Numbered from the stretch's first letter, positions 1 to 6,824 are shown. The stretch is 7,018 nt of DNA from Bacteroidales bacterium (GCA_900768725.1 CAAGDU010000053.1:1-7018), one strand, 5' to 3'. A program made the numbers and translations. Notes: generated by a model not told the origin, from the letters alone.

Positions 1-185
1 ACTCTAACATATAATTATCATGTAATTATTCATTAATTATTTTGCACTGCGATACCTAATTGACACAATGAACTCTAACATATAATTATCATGTAATTGT
101 TCATTAATTATTTTGCACTGCGATACTTAATTGACACAATGAACTCTAACATATAATTATCATGTAATTATTCATTAATTATTTT
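1..185. repeat. 71-bp AT-rich tandem repeat, 2.6 copies
   Basis: Two full copies (1-71 and 72-142) are followed by a partial third (143-185). Copies 1 and 2 differ at only two positions that I can see: ATT versus GTT near the middle, and CCT versus CTT near GCGATAC. Each copy contains a 34-bp core (5-38, 76-109, 147-180) that recurs in reverse orientation after the next gene. The core has an inner inverted repeat, ATAATTA / TAATTAT around TCATG, so it could fold or bind a dimeric protein. Copy 1 begins exactly at the window edge, so the array may extend further left. The function is unknown. I infer that it is the left boundary of the GxxExxY cassette. Confidence 0.93.
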
Positions 186-203
186 ATAGTAACATTTTTT
201 TAT

Positions 204-698
204 ATGTCTGATTTAAGTCAATACAAGCAAACTACGTATCATATTATCGGAGCGGCGATGGAAGTGCATGGTATCTTGGGATGGGGATTGGTAGAACCCA
301 TATACCAAGAGGCTTTGGAGAAAGAATTGAAACTAAGAGGCTTACTATGTGAACGAGAAAAGGAGGTGCCTATACGCTACAAAGATTTCACATTAGATAA
401 GCACTTTCGCATAGATATGTTGGTGGAAGATGTGGTGGTGGAATTAAAATCCGTTGCGCAAATCAAGGCGGAACATCGGGAGCAACTATGTAACTACCTG
501 CGCCTAACTCAGAAACAGGTTGGTCTATTGATAAACTTCGGCGAACGAAGCCTAATAGGAGAGCGATGGGCATTTGACAAGGAGAGCAACACCTGCTTCC
601 TGATTAACAAACACATGCAACCCATTAACCACGACTACGACCACCTCTTCCGTCCCACCCTCAGGCAATTATCAAATAGGTACAATAACGAGAATTAA
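204..698 (+). CDS. GxxExxY protein (PD-(D/E)XK nuclease-like)
   Basis: This 164-residue protein carries the family signature near its N-terminus: G28-L-V-E31-P-I-Y34 within GWGLVEPIYQEAL. It then shows a PD-(D/E)XK-like core, with D71 in RIDMLV and E80-L-K82 in VVELKS. The conserved stretch EHREQLCNYLR follows at about 90-100, then a hydrophobic strand VGLLINFG at 106-113. Length and motif order fit an intact member. The family is widespread in Bacteroidota and other phyla and is uncharacterised. A nuclease-type fold is predicted, but no substrate or reaction is established. The ATG at 204 is preceded only by AT-rich DNA with no Shine-Dalgarno, as is usual in this phylum. The TAA stop lies inside the first right-hand inverted repeat. 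The gene sits between inverted repeat clusters, apparently inserted into a cell-wall gene cluster, and its base composition looks poorer in G+C than murD. I infer recent acquisition or cassette mobility. Confidence 0.9.
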   Translation: MSDLSQYKQTTYHIIGAAMEVHGILGWGLVEPIYQEALEKELKLRGLLCEREKEVPIRYKDFTLDKHFRIDMLVEDVVVELKSVAQIKAEHREQLCNYLRLTQKQVGLLINFGERSLIGERWAFDKESNTCFLINKHMQPINHDYDHLFRPTLRQLSNRYNNEN

Positions 699-804
699 TG
701 AATAATTACACGACAATTATATGTTAAATCCCACCACAGAGCAGAATTAATGAATAATTACACGATAATTATATGTTAAAAAGTAAAACGATAATTATAT
801 GTTA
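693..804. repeat. Inverted copies of the 34-bp core, right side
   Basis: The 34-bp core of the left array recurs here in reverse-complement orientation. Copy R1 (693-726) has two mismatches to the complement of the left copy at 5-38. Copy R2 (745-778) has one mismatch. A third, partial copy R3 (789-804, 16 bp) ends in ATATGTTA. R1 contains the stop codon of the GxxExxY gene and R3 contains the start codon of murD. An 18-bp unrelated spacer separates R1 and R2. Together with the left array this gives three copies on each side of one gene, facing each other. Confidence 0.9.
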
Positions 805-2160
805 AAGCGATTGGTAGTATTAGGTGCCGGCGAGTCGGGCACGGGTGCCGCGATTCTCGCCAAAGAAAGAGGCTACGAGGTGTTCGTTAGCGACATGGGC
901 GAAATCAAGTTGCCCTACCGCGCTATGCTCGACCAGCACGGCATCGCGTGGGAAGACGGCGGGCATACTGCCGAGAAGATTCTCAATGCCGATGAGGTAG
1001 TGAAGAGCCCGGGTATCCCTCTCACTGCACCGCTTATCCGGCAGTTGCAGGCAAAAGGCACGCCCATCATATCCGAGATAGAGTTCGCCGCGCGCTACAC
1101 CCATGCCAAGATGATTTGCATCACAGGCTCCAACGGCAAGACCACGACCACCTCGCTCATCTACGACATACTCCACCGCGCAGGGCTTAACGTGGGTCTC
1201 GCAGGCAACATCGGCAACTCCCTCGCCCTGCAAGTAGCGCACGAAGACCACGACTACTATGTCATCGAGTTATCCTCCTTCCAATTGGATAACATGTACG
1301 ACTTCCGCGCGAACATCGCCATCTTGATGAACATCACCCCCGACCACCTCGATCGTTACGGCTTTGATTTTCAAAACTATGTAAATGCCAAGTTCCGCAT
1401 TACGCAAAACCAGACACAGGACGACGCCTTCATCTATTGGTCAGAGGACCCGGTGCTTGACCGCGAGATAGAGAAGATGCGCCCGGGGGCTACGCTCTAC
1501 CCCTTCGGCTTCGCAACGCCCGACAAGTCTGCCGACAAAGTTGGCGGCGTGAATGCCGCGTGGATTGACCACAACAACCTCGTCGTCAATGCCTGCCCCG
1601 AGCCTTTGGAAGTGCCTGTGGAGCAACTGAGCCTGCAAGGTAAGCACAACCAACTCAACTCCATGGCTGCCTCGCTCGCCGCGCAAATTCTGCATATCAA
1701 GAATAGCGTCATCCGCGAGAGCCTGCAACAGTTCGCCGGAGTAGCGCACCGCTTGCAGTATGTCGCCACCGTGCGCGGAGTACGCTTCATCAACGACTCC
1801 AAAGCGACCAACGTCAACTCCTGCTGGTACGCATTAGAGTCCATGACCACCCCCACCGTCCTCATCCTCGGCGGCAAAGACAAAGGCAACGACTACTCCG
1901 AGATAGACCAACTCGTCCGCGAGAAGTGCCACACGCTGGTCTTCATGGGGCTGCACAACGAGAAACTACGAGAGCACTTCGGCGCCTTTGGATTGAATAT
2001 CATTGATACCGACAACCTCCACGATGCCGTAGAGGGTGCATTCCACGCTGCCCGCGAAGGCGACACCGTCCTGCTCTCGCCCTGCTGCGCTTCCTTCGAC
2101 CTCTTCCGCTCCTACGAAGACCGAGGAGACCAATTCATGCAAGCCGTCCGTAACCTATGA
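799..2160 (+). CDS. murD: UDP-N-acetylmuramoyl-L-alanine--D-glutamate ligase
   Basis: MurD is the cytoplasmic ATP-dependent ligase that adds D-glutamate to UDP-MurNAc-L-alanine in peptidoglycan precursor synthesis. All three domains are visible in 453 residues, a normal length. The N-terminal nucleotide-sugar fold has LGAGESGTG (8-16). The ATPase domain has the P-loop TGSNGKTTT (109-117), E157-LSSFQL, NITPDHLDRY (178-187) and K198, which corresponds to the carbamylated lysine of the family. The C-terminal domain has HR (317-318), NDSKATN (332-338) and LSPCCASFDLF with SYEDRGDQF (426-446). The start at 799 is the only one that keeps the Rossmann fold, since the next Met is residue 33. That ATG and the following TTA belong to the flanking repeat R3. 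The gene overlaps ftsW by 4 nt (ATGA), which implies translational coupling. The usual upstream neighbour, mraY, is not in view. Confidence 0.97.
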   Translation: MLKRLVVLGAGESGTGAAILAKERGYEVFVSDMGEIKLPYRAMLDQHGIAWEDGGHTAEKILNADEVVKSPGIPLTAPLIRQLQAKGTPIISEIEFAARYTHAKMICITGSNGKTTTTSLIYDILHRAGLNVGLAGNIGNSLALQVAHEDHDYYVIELSSFQLDNMYDFRANIAILMNITPDHLDRYGFDFQNYVNAKFRITQNQTQDDAFIYWSEDPVLDREIEKMRPGATLYPFGFATPDKSADKVGGVNAAWIDHNNLVVNACPEPLEVPVEQLSLQGKHNQLNSMAASLAAQILHIKNSVIRESLQQFAGVAHRLQYVATVRGVRFINDSKATNVNSCWYALESMTTPTVLILGGKDKGNDYSEIDQLVREKCHTLVFMGLHNEKLREHFGAFGLNIIDTDNLHDAVEGAFHAAREGDTVLLSPCCASFDLFRSYEDRGDQFMQAVRNL

Positions 2161-3401
2161 AACGACTAACTAATCTACATATTGACCGCACTTTCTGGGT
2201 ACTGTATTTGGCGCTCGTGGCACTGGCTATCATCACGCTTTTCTCCGCGTCCAGCACCTTGGTCTATGCCAAGGGGTCTGTATTGGGTCCCATCGGCGGA
2301 CAGATGTTGTTCATCGCATTGGGCATTGCCGTAGCCTTCGGCATTCAGTTGTTGCCCACCTATGTTGTTCGTTTCGGTGGGTACTTGTTGCTCGGTGCAT
2401 CCATCCTATGCCTCTATTCTCTGCTTATCCCGGGCAACCCGCTGGCTTTCACAGCCAACGGCGCTACACGCTGGATGCGCCTCGGAGGCATTACCTTCCA
2501 ACCCTCTGAGTTGGCGAAGTTAGGGCTTATCATCGTCGTCTCCGACCTGCTCTCTCGCGCCAAGACTCCCGAGACCAAACGCAAGTATTTCTGGTGGACG
2601 CTGGGCATCACGGGCTTCACCGTGCTACCCATCCTCGTCCATAACCTTTCCACCACCATACTCATCTGCGGTATCGTGTTCTTGATGTGGGTGCTTGCGA
2701 ACATTCCTTGGAGATACACCCTCAGCACAGTGGGCATAGCCGTAGTTGTACTCGTGGCCGGCTACACATTGGTGGAGTTCGCATACGTGCGCCAAGACAG
2801 GGCGCCCAAACTATTCGAGCGCTCCGTAACGTGGGTGAAGCGTATAGATAAGAAACTCTTTCCCGACGAGGCAGATTCGAAGACTTCCAAATATACTGTT
2901 ACGGACGACAACCGTCAGGAAGTGTATGCCAACGTAGCCATCGCCCGCGGAGGTGCTTCTCCCATTGGCGTGCTGCCCGGCAACAGCAAAGAGCGCGACT
3001 ATCTGCCGCTGGCGTTTATGGACTATATCTTCGCCATCTTCGTAGAGGAATGGGGTATCATAGGTGCCATCGGGCTTATCGTCCTATACCTATGGATACT
3101 TTTCCGCGCCTGCTATGTCAGCACGCGCTTTGGCGACACCGCCTCTATGCTCATGGTCATGGGCTTGGCGCTGATGATTACCACGCAGGCGCTCATGTCC
3201 ATGCTGGTGGCGGTTGGCATTATGCCCGTTACGGGGCAGCCGCTGCCGATGATTAGCAAGGGCGGCACCAGCGTGCTCATCACCAGTATCTACTTCGGCA
3301 TTATGATGTGCGTCAGCCGCGAGCAGAGTATGCTCCGCGAGCGCCAAGACAGCACAACCCGCGCCAGCGAGGAAGACGTGCCGGAAATACAAGCCACATG
3401 A
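2157..3401 (+). CDS. ftsW: SEDS peptidoglycan polymerase FtsW
   Basis: FtsW is the integral-membrane glycosyltransferase of the divisome that polymerises lipid II at the septum with a partner class B PBP. The 414 residues show many hydrophobic segments from about 12 onwards and the SEDS motifs in order: GATRWMRLGGITFQPSEL (102-119), the loop QEVYANVAIARGGASPIG (254-271), FMDYIFAIFVEEWG (287-300) with D289 as the likely catalytic aspartate, and PVTGQPLPMISKGGTS (357-372). A long charged extracytoplasmic loop lies at about 207-255. FtsW rather than RodA is chosen because of the position directly after murD and before murG. The tail after 388 is polar and probably cytoplasmic. The start overlaps the murD stop (ATGA), and the stop overlaps another ATG at 3398, likely the former murG start. 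Confidence 0.95.
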   Translation: MKRLTNLHIDRTFWVLYLALVALAIITLFSASSTLVYAKGSVLGPIGGQMLFIALGIAVAFGIQLLPTYVVRFGGYLLLGASILCLYSLLIPGNPLAFTANGATRWMRLGGITFQPSELAKLGLIIVVSDLLSRAKTPETKRKYFWWTLGITGFTVLPILVHNLSTTILICGIVFLMWVLANIPWRYTLSTVGIAVVVLVAGYTLVEFAYVRQDRAPKLFERSVTWVKRIDKKLFPDEADSKTSKYTVTDDNRQEVYANVAIARGGASPIGVLPGNSKERDYLPLAFMDYIFAIFVEEWGIIGAIGLIVLYLWILFRACYVSTRFGDTASMLMVMGLALMITTQALMSMLVAVGIMPVTGQPLPMISKGGTSVLITSIYFGIMMCVSREQSMLRERQDSTTRASEEDVPEIQAT

Positions 3402-3457
3402 CCCACCCCATCCCTCCCTACAAAGGGAGGGAGAAAAAACAACTATTGTCTAACTAA
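3398..3457 (+). other. 19-codon ORF at the former murG start site
   Basis: An ATG overlapping the ftsW stop (ATGA, the same arrangement as murD/ftsW) opens a 19-codon frame that begins MTHPIPPYKGRE and ends at a TAA at 3455. It runs straight into the palindromic repeat and has none of the glycine-rich MurG N-terminus (GGGTGGH). I infer that this is the original murG initiation site with its coding sequence replaced. It is not in frame with the downstream murG remnant (offset 133 nt). A functional small peptide is unlikely. Confidence 0.45.
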
Positions 3458-3505
3458 AACTAATCCCTTACTCTCCCCCTTTGTAGGGGGAGTCGGAGGG
3501 GGTCT
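3407..3505. repeat. REP-like doublet of inverted GC-rich palindromes
   Basis: Two related palindromic units face each other across an A/C-rich linker of about 38 bp. The left unit contains CTCCCTACAAAGGGAG (about 3414-3429). The right unit contains CTCCCCCTTTGTAGGGGGAG (3473-3492) followed by TCGGAGGGGGT. The reverse complement of the right unit aligns with the left one around CTACAAA, with similar C-rich flanks. This resembles bacterial REP doublets (BIME-type), some of which are spread by REP-associated Y1 transposases. Similar CCCCCTACAAAGGGGG palindromes are, to my recollection, dispersed in several Bacteroidota genomes. The doublet fills the space between the ftsW stop and the point where MurG similarity starts. 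As RNA, each half could also form a stable hairpin and impede transcription. Confidence 0.8.
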
Positions 3506-3506
3506 A

Positions 3507-3869
3507 GTTGTAACTCCCTTCCTGAGCAACATGCTTGACCTGTATGCGCTGGCGGACTTGGTCATCTCCCGCGCGGGAGCAAGCAGTATCAGCGAGTTTT
3601 GCCTATTGGGCAAGCCTACTATCCTCGTGCCATCGCCTAACGTGGCGGAAGACCACCAGACGCATAACGCCATGGCATTGGTCAACAAAGACGCAGCCGT
3701 GCTGGTGAAAGACGCAGATGCCGAGCAGCAACTCATCCCTACCGCCCTCGCACTCCTACAAGCCCCCGCCCGCCTCAGCGTACTGAGCGAGCATATCCTC
3801 ACCCTCGCCCAACCCGACTCCGCCCGCCGCATCGCTGAAGAAGTGATACTATTGGCAAGAACAAAGTAG
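3507..3869 (+). pseudogene. murG: Truncated murG, C-terminal third only
   Basis: MurG is the membrane-associated transferase that adds GlcNAc to lipid I to make lipid II. Only its C-terminal part is present. Similarity begins at VVTPFLSNM (codons from about 3507) and continues through ALADLVISRAGASSISEF, GKPTILVPSPNVAEDHQT and HNAMALV to a TAG stop. The SEF glutamate lies in the UDP-GlcNAc binding region. The N-terminal acceptor domain, with its glycine-rich loops and roughly 240-250 residues, is absent, because family proteins are about 360-370 residues. An ATG at 3531 would give 112 residues, which cannot be an active transferase. The frame is also open upstream across the repeat to 3402, with no start codon. 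The gene is either a deletion remnant or half of a misassembled gene. No murC follows it. Confidence 0.87.
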
Positions 3870-3949
3870 GACAAGGGGCAAATGCATCTTTAGGAGAAAT
3901 TTTGCGTTCACAAATTATAACTCATCTCAAAAATGACCCATTTACGAAC

Positions 3950-3985
3950 AAGGGGTACAAGGACATTTGATTCCTTGCACCCCTT
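3950..3985. terminator. Hairpin between convergent units, likely bidirectional terminator
   Basis: The arms AAGGGGTACAAGG (3950-3962) and CCTTGCACCCCTT (3973-3985) pair over 13 positions with one A/C mismatch and a 10-nt loop. The hairpin lies in the 150-bp gap between the murG remnant (plus strand) and the DUF6175-like gene (minus strand), where a shared terminator is expected. No clean U-tract follows directly on either strand (CACTTTTGGG on the plus side), so intrinsic termination is plausible but not certain. I see no gene in the rest of the gap. Confidence 0.55.
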
Positions 3986-4019
3986 ACTCACTTTTGGGAT
4001 AAGCATCCGAATGGGAACA

Positions 4020-5426
4020 TCACTTACCGCCCAATATCAATGTTGCCTCGCCTAAACCGCGTGAGGTTAGTTTCGACTCTATACTATACTGCTGTTGCAA
4101 GTATTTTTGTAAGTTTCTCAACCAGTTTCGAGCATCTACGGATCGTCCCTTTTCATTGGTTAAAGGGATATACACTCCATCAAACAGCATTTGATACGCA
4201 GTACCTGTCGGCGTATTGTAACGTCCCCCCACTGCATGTTCTGCGACCCAATCCTCTATTATCTCTTGCAACTCAGAACCATCATAATCGGACTCTAAAT
4301 CACCGTCAAAATCGTCCGCAAAAATCAATATGCGTATCCTAACAGGGCGACCGATAGTTGTCAACTCTTTGAAATAATCCATTAGATGAGCTGCAAATGT
4401 CTCCATATGACCAACTATTGCCTCTTCCAAAAGCACCGTAGTTTGCGCCTCTGAAGCGAGCACAGCAGTGCCGGTACCCGAAGCCTCGCACACCTGTGTA
4501 TCATTATACCCATCCAGCGCCTGCATCTGAAAATGCATTGCCTTTTGGGTTCCTCCGCGCAACGACTCTGTCCACCAATTCACCTGAACCCACATGTCCG
4601 CATGAGCCACTTCCTTGAGTTTGTCAAGTGGACTAACTGCAATATCCGACCCCGATTTGCTTTGTGTCAGCATATCTTCTGCAGCCTGCGTATTGAGGGT
4701 TTTTAGGCACGACTCTAAATTCTTAAGCGGAAAATTACGAGCGGCAAACAAGCCATTGACTTGTGAAATCACTTGCGATAGTTCCTTGCTCTCATTCAGT
4801 GCGCGTGCATAATCTATATTTCCTTGCTCGGTTACATAACCGTGCTCATGACACCATTGATTCGAAGGAACGACCATTAAAGTGGGAACTTTCCCCCCTG
4901 CCGTTTCTGTCATCTTCGGAATAATGTTATCATCTTCCAAACGTTTGCGAAGAGCCTCTGTCTGTACGGTTACAACCAACCCTACTTTGTATTCACGCCC
5001 TATCTTGATCACCTGATCCGGAGTGCCATTCGCCATAAAAGAAACATAGCGTTGATAAGCACCACCATCTGCGAAAAAAGACCGAAAATAATCCGCATGT
5101 TGCTCCTCAATAGCAGGATCTGCTATCAAGGGCGGTACACCTGGCAAACGTTGAGAGTCATTGGTTGGTGCAATACCGGTGAAGATAATACCATGCACGG
5201 CATTCTTTCCTGCCTGCATAGTAGCTACTTGTACATTCGTCGAGTATGTCCACACACGTGCAATAGCACATCCTTTAGGTGCTTGTCCTACACAGGCTTG
5301 CAACTCATACCGCCAATGCATTGTAGCATTGTCAGCCTTCTTTTGGGCGATTTTCTGCGCAAACAATAAGCCACCAAGAAAAGCAGAAAGTACAATGAAT
5401 GTACATATAGAGATCAGTCGTTTCAT
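4020..5426 (-). CDS. Exported DUF6175-like protein
   Basis: This 468-residue protein begins with a probable type I signal peptide: K2-R3, a hydrophobic core, and likely cleavage near LLFAQ (20-24). There is no lipobox. From memory of the family, several stretches resemble the Bacteroidales DUF6175 proteins: EEQHADYFRSFFADGG (107-122), PTLMVVPSNQWC (181-192), FPLKNLESCLKTL (232-244), SPLDKLKEVAHADMWVQ (265-281), LQEIIEDWVAEH (386-397) and RGLGEATLILGGK (456-468). An acidic run, DDFDGDLESDYDG, lies at 371-383. Two segments, about 66-165 and 180-450, may be separate domains. The function is unknown, with a periplasmic or envelope location inferred from the signal. It starts 12 nt after the stop of the partner gene, so the two form an operon with this gene second. 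No Shine-Dalgarno is seen before the ATG. The family name is my recollection, not a search result. Confidence 0.8.
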   Translation of the reverse strand: MKRLISICTFIVLSAFLGGLLFAQKIAQKKADNATMHWRYELQACVGQAPKGCAIARVWTYSTNVQVATMQAGKNAVHGIIFTGIAPTNDSQRLPGVPPLIADPAIEEQHADYFRSFFADGGAYQRYVSFMANGTPDQVIKIGREYKVGLVVTVQTEALRKRLEDDNIIPKMTETAGGKVPTLMVVPSNQWCHEHGYVTEQGNIDYARALNESKELSQVISQVNGLFAARNFPLKNLESCLKTLNTQAAEDMLTQSKSGSDIAVSPLDKLKEVAHADMWVQVNWWTESLRGGTQKAMHFQMQALDGYNDTQVCEASGTGTAVLASEAQTTVLLEEAIVGHMETFAAHLMDYFKELTTIGRPVRIRILIFADDFDGDLESDYDGSELQEIIEDWVAEHAVGGRYNTPTGTAYQMLFDGVYIPLTNEKGRSVDARNWLRNLQKYLQQQYSIESKLTSRGLGEATLILGGK

Positions 5427-5438
5427 AATCTAATTCTA

Positions 5439-6824
5439 TTATTTGCTCTTTTTACTGGATTCTATCAAAAGCATACCGGGGAACACCTCTTTCTTGGTTT
5501 TGAATTGCGTCCCCTTTGATTCCTGCTCTTCTGCTTCGTTTTCTTCACCGACAGCATAGCGGTTATCCCAAATAGTGCCGTCTGCTTTCACATTTGCATC
5601 TACCATAGTATATACCGTACGTCCCTCTTTTGTCATGGTGCATTGCATAATGTTATATTTCTTTTTTGCACTAACACCCTCTTTTATTCCGATTGGAGCG
5701 ACAACACCCGTAACTTTTCCTTTTGCATTGGTGGCAAGTGCTGTAATCGGTGTATAAACACGGAACTCCTCAAACTTAGTCTGCAGATTATTGATGGCAT
5801 CATCTTGTGTGCGACTGCATGTAATGGTTATCTGCTCTTCCTGCGACAATTTAGCATACTTGCCGGCATGGAAAGCGGTAGCATTGTTCGTTACGGTAGG
5901 CATCATACCTACATATTTCATACGGAAAGTGGTTTCATCTGCTAAGAACTTAGCCAATTTATCTGCATCTGCAGTCTCTGTATAATAATCCGTATAGAAC
6001 TTATTTTGCACTTCCGCACTCCAATCCAATTGAAAGAGATAAGTGCACTCCATCACAGCGAAACCTTCTATATTGAGCAATTGGTTGGTTGTCTGAACAA
6101 GGTCTGCACCCAATTCTGTAAGGCTTGCACCAAGTGCTACTGCATTCGCCGCCAGACCGACTATTGATCCCAAGAAACCTAATCCATCCACTGCATTCGC
6201 AACCTCGGTTGCACCACTTGCGACTTGGGAACTGACGGACTTAATACCTTCCGTTACTATATTCACCACCTCTGCACGGGAAGCATGGTCTATATACGCC
6301 ATATCATTTACGAGAACGAAAGTTTTGCCTATCAGCTCATCACTTGCATCAGCAATGTTCACGCGCCCTTGTATGGTTCCGGAGGCCATCTCGCTTGCCA
6401 ACAAAGAAGCATCATAATGTCCCTTCTCTGCTATGTAATCGGTATTAAACCCGCGCTCAGAATCAAAGTTAAACCACGAAGCAACAATGGTCTTAGCTAT
6501 ACCCGTTTTATTCAATGCCTCCAAATATACATGATACGCCGCCGTATCTTTCGCTTGTTTATAGTTGCAATGGTCATCTAACTTAACCAATAGAGCCTGC
6601 CTATCTTCAAAGTGTTGCAGTTGGTCATATCTGTCAGGGAATGGCATATTAACCGCTGCCTCAGCCACCTCCATGGCAAAGGAGTCTTGCATGTGAACAA
6701 ATGGCATCACAATCAGCGAACTACGATGATAGGCACTAATAGACTCCGCATCAATCTTTGTTTGAGCTGTTAGCATTACGGTCATGCCCATTAGGCAGAC
6801 GATACTTGTAAGGATTTTTTTCAT
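5439..6824 (-). CDS. Exported hypothetical protein, partner of DUF6175-like gene
   Basis: I chose the ATG at 6824 because it gives a typical signal peptide (MKK, hydrophobic core, LTAQ end). A start at 6839 would add five residues (MILNI). The numbering below uses the longer form. There is no lipobox. Visible stretches include YHRSSLIVMPF (37-47), VNMPFPDRYDQ (63-73), KGHYDASLLASEM (139-151), DELIGKTFVLVNDMAYIDHA (167-186), a Gly/Ala-rich hydrophobic stretch (218-246), CTYLFQLDWSAE (265-276), APIGIKEGVS (381-390), TIWDNRY (422-428) and FPGMLLIES (453-461). I recall similar uncharacterised proteins in Bacteroidales but cannot give a domain name. The hydrophobic stretch could be a membrane-contacting segment. 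It is transcribed first, 12 nt before the DUF6175-like gene, so the two products probably work in the same envelope process. No convincing promoter is visible on the minus strand upstream, and an insertion sequence begins nearby. Codon use looks more AT-rich than in murD and ftsW. Confidence 0.8.
   Translation of the reverse strand: MKKILTSIVCLMGMTVMLTAQTKIDAESISAYHRSSLIVMPFVHMQDSFAMEVAEAAVNMPFPDRYDQLQHFEDRQALLVKLDDHCNYKQAKDTAAYHVYLEALNKTGIAKTIVASWFNFDSERGFNTDYIAEKGHYDASLLASEMASGTIQGRVNIADASDELIGKTFVLVNDMAYIDHASRAEVVNIVTEGIKSVSSQVASGATEVANAVDGLGFLGSIVGLAANAVALGASLTELGADLVQTTNQLLNIEGFAVMECTYLFQLDWSAEVQNKFYTDYYTETADADKLAKFLADETTFRMKYVGMMPTVTNNATAFHAGKYAKLSQEEQITITCSRTQDDAINNLQTKFEEFRVYTPITALATNAKGKVTGVVAPIGIKEGVSAKKKYNIMQCTMTKEGRTVYTMVDANVKADGTIWDNRYAVGEENEAEEQESKGTQFKTKKEVFPGMLLIESSKKSK

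Noticed and set aside
1..185. CRISPR array (34-bp repeats at 71-bp spacing with 37-bp intervals)
   Set aside because: The intervals between repeats are nearly identical to each other, whereas CRISPR spacers differ. The repeat is extremely AT-rich and also occurs inverted elsewhere. No cas genes are present. It is a 71-bp tandem repeat.
100..203. Promoter for the GxxExxY gene inside the 71-bp repeat (TTATTTTGCAC)
   Set aside because: It misses the TAnnTTTG consensus at one fixed position and has no TTG at the right distance upstream. AT-rich sequence gives such near matches easily.
204..698. Toxin-antitoxin pair built around the GxxExxY gene
   Set aside because: There is no second small gene on either side within the repeats. 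The short frames at 721 and 773 have about 10 codons and arise from the repeat sequence.
820..1889. Minus-strand open frames of 102-143 codons opposite murD
   Set aside because: They lie wholly inside a clear MurD coding region, have no recognisable domains, and reflect the GC-rich codon use of the real gene.
3531..3869. A functional 112-residue glycosyltransferase starting at 3531
   Set aside because: It has only the end of the UDP-GlcNAc-binding domain and lacks the acceptor domain and hinge. The ATG matches an internal Met of MurG (FLSNM), not a native start.
3443..3874. 143-codon minus-strand open frame over the murG remnant
   Set aside because: The plus strand of the same stretch encodes recognisable MurG motifs. 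The minus frame is low-complexity (Arg/Ala/Ser-rich) and includes the palindrome.
4040..6581. Several plus-strand open frames of 60-118 codons opposite the exported-protein operon
   Set aside because: They are antisense shadows of two long coding regions with clear signal peptides, and none shows a recognisable domain.
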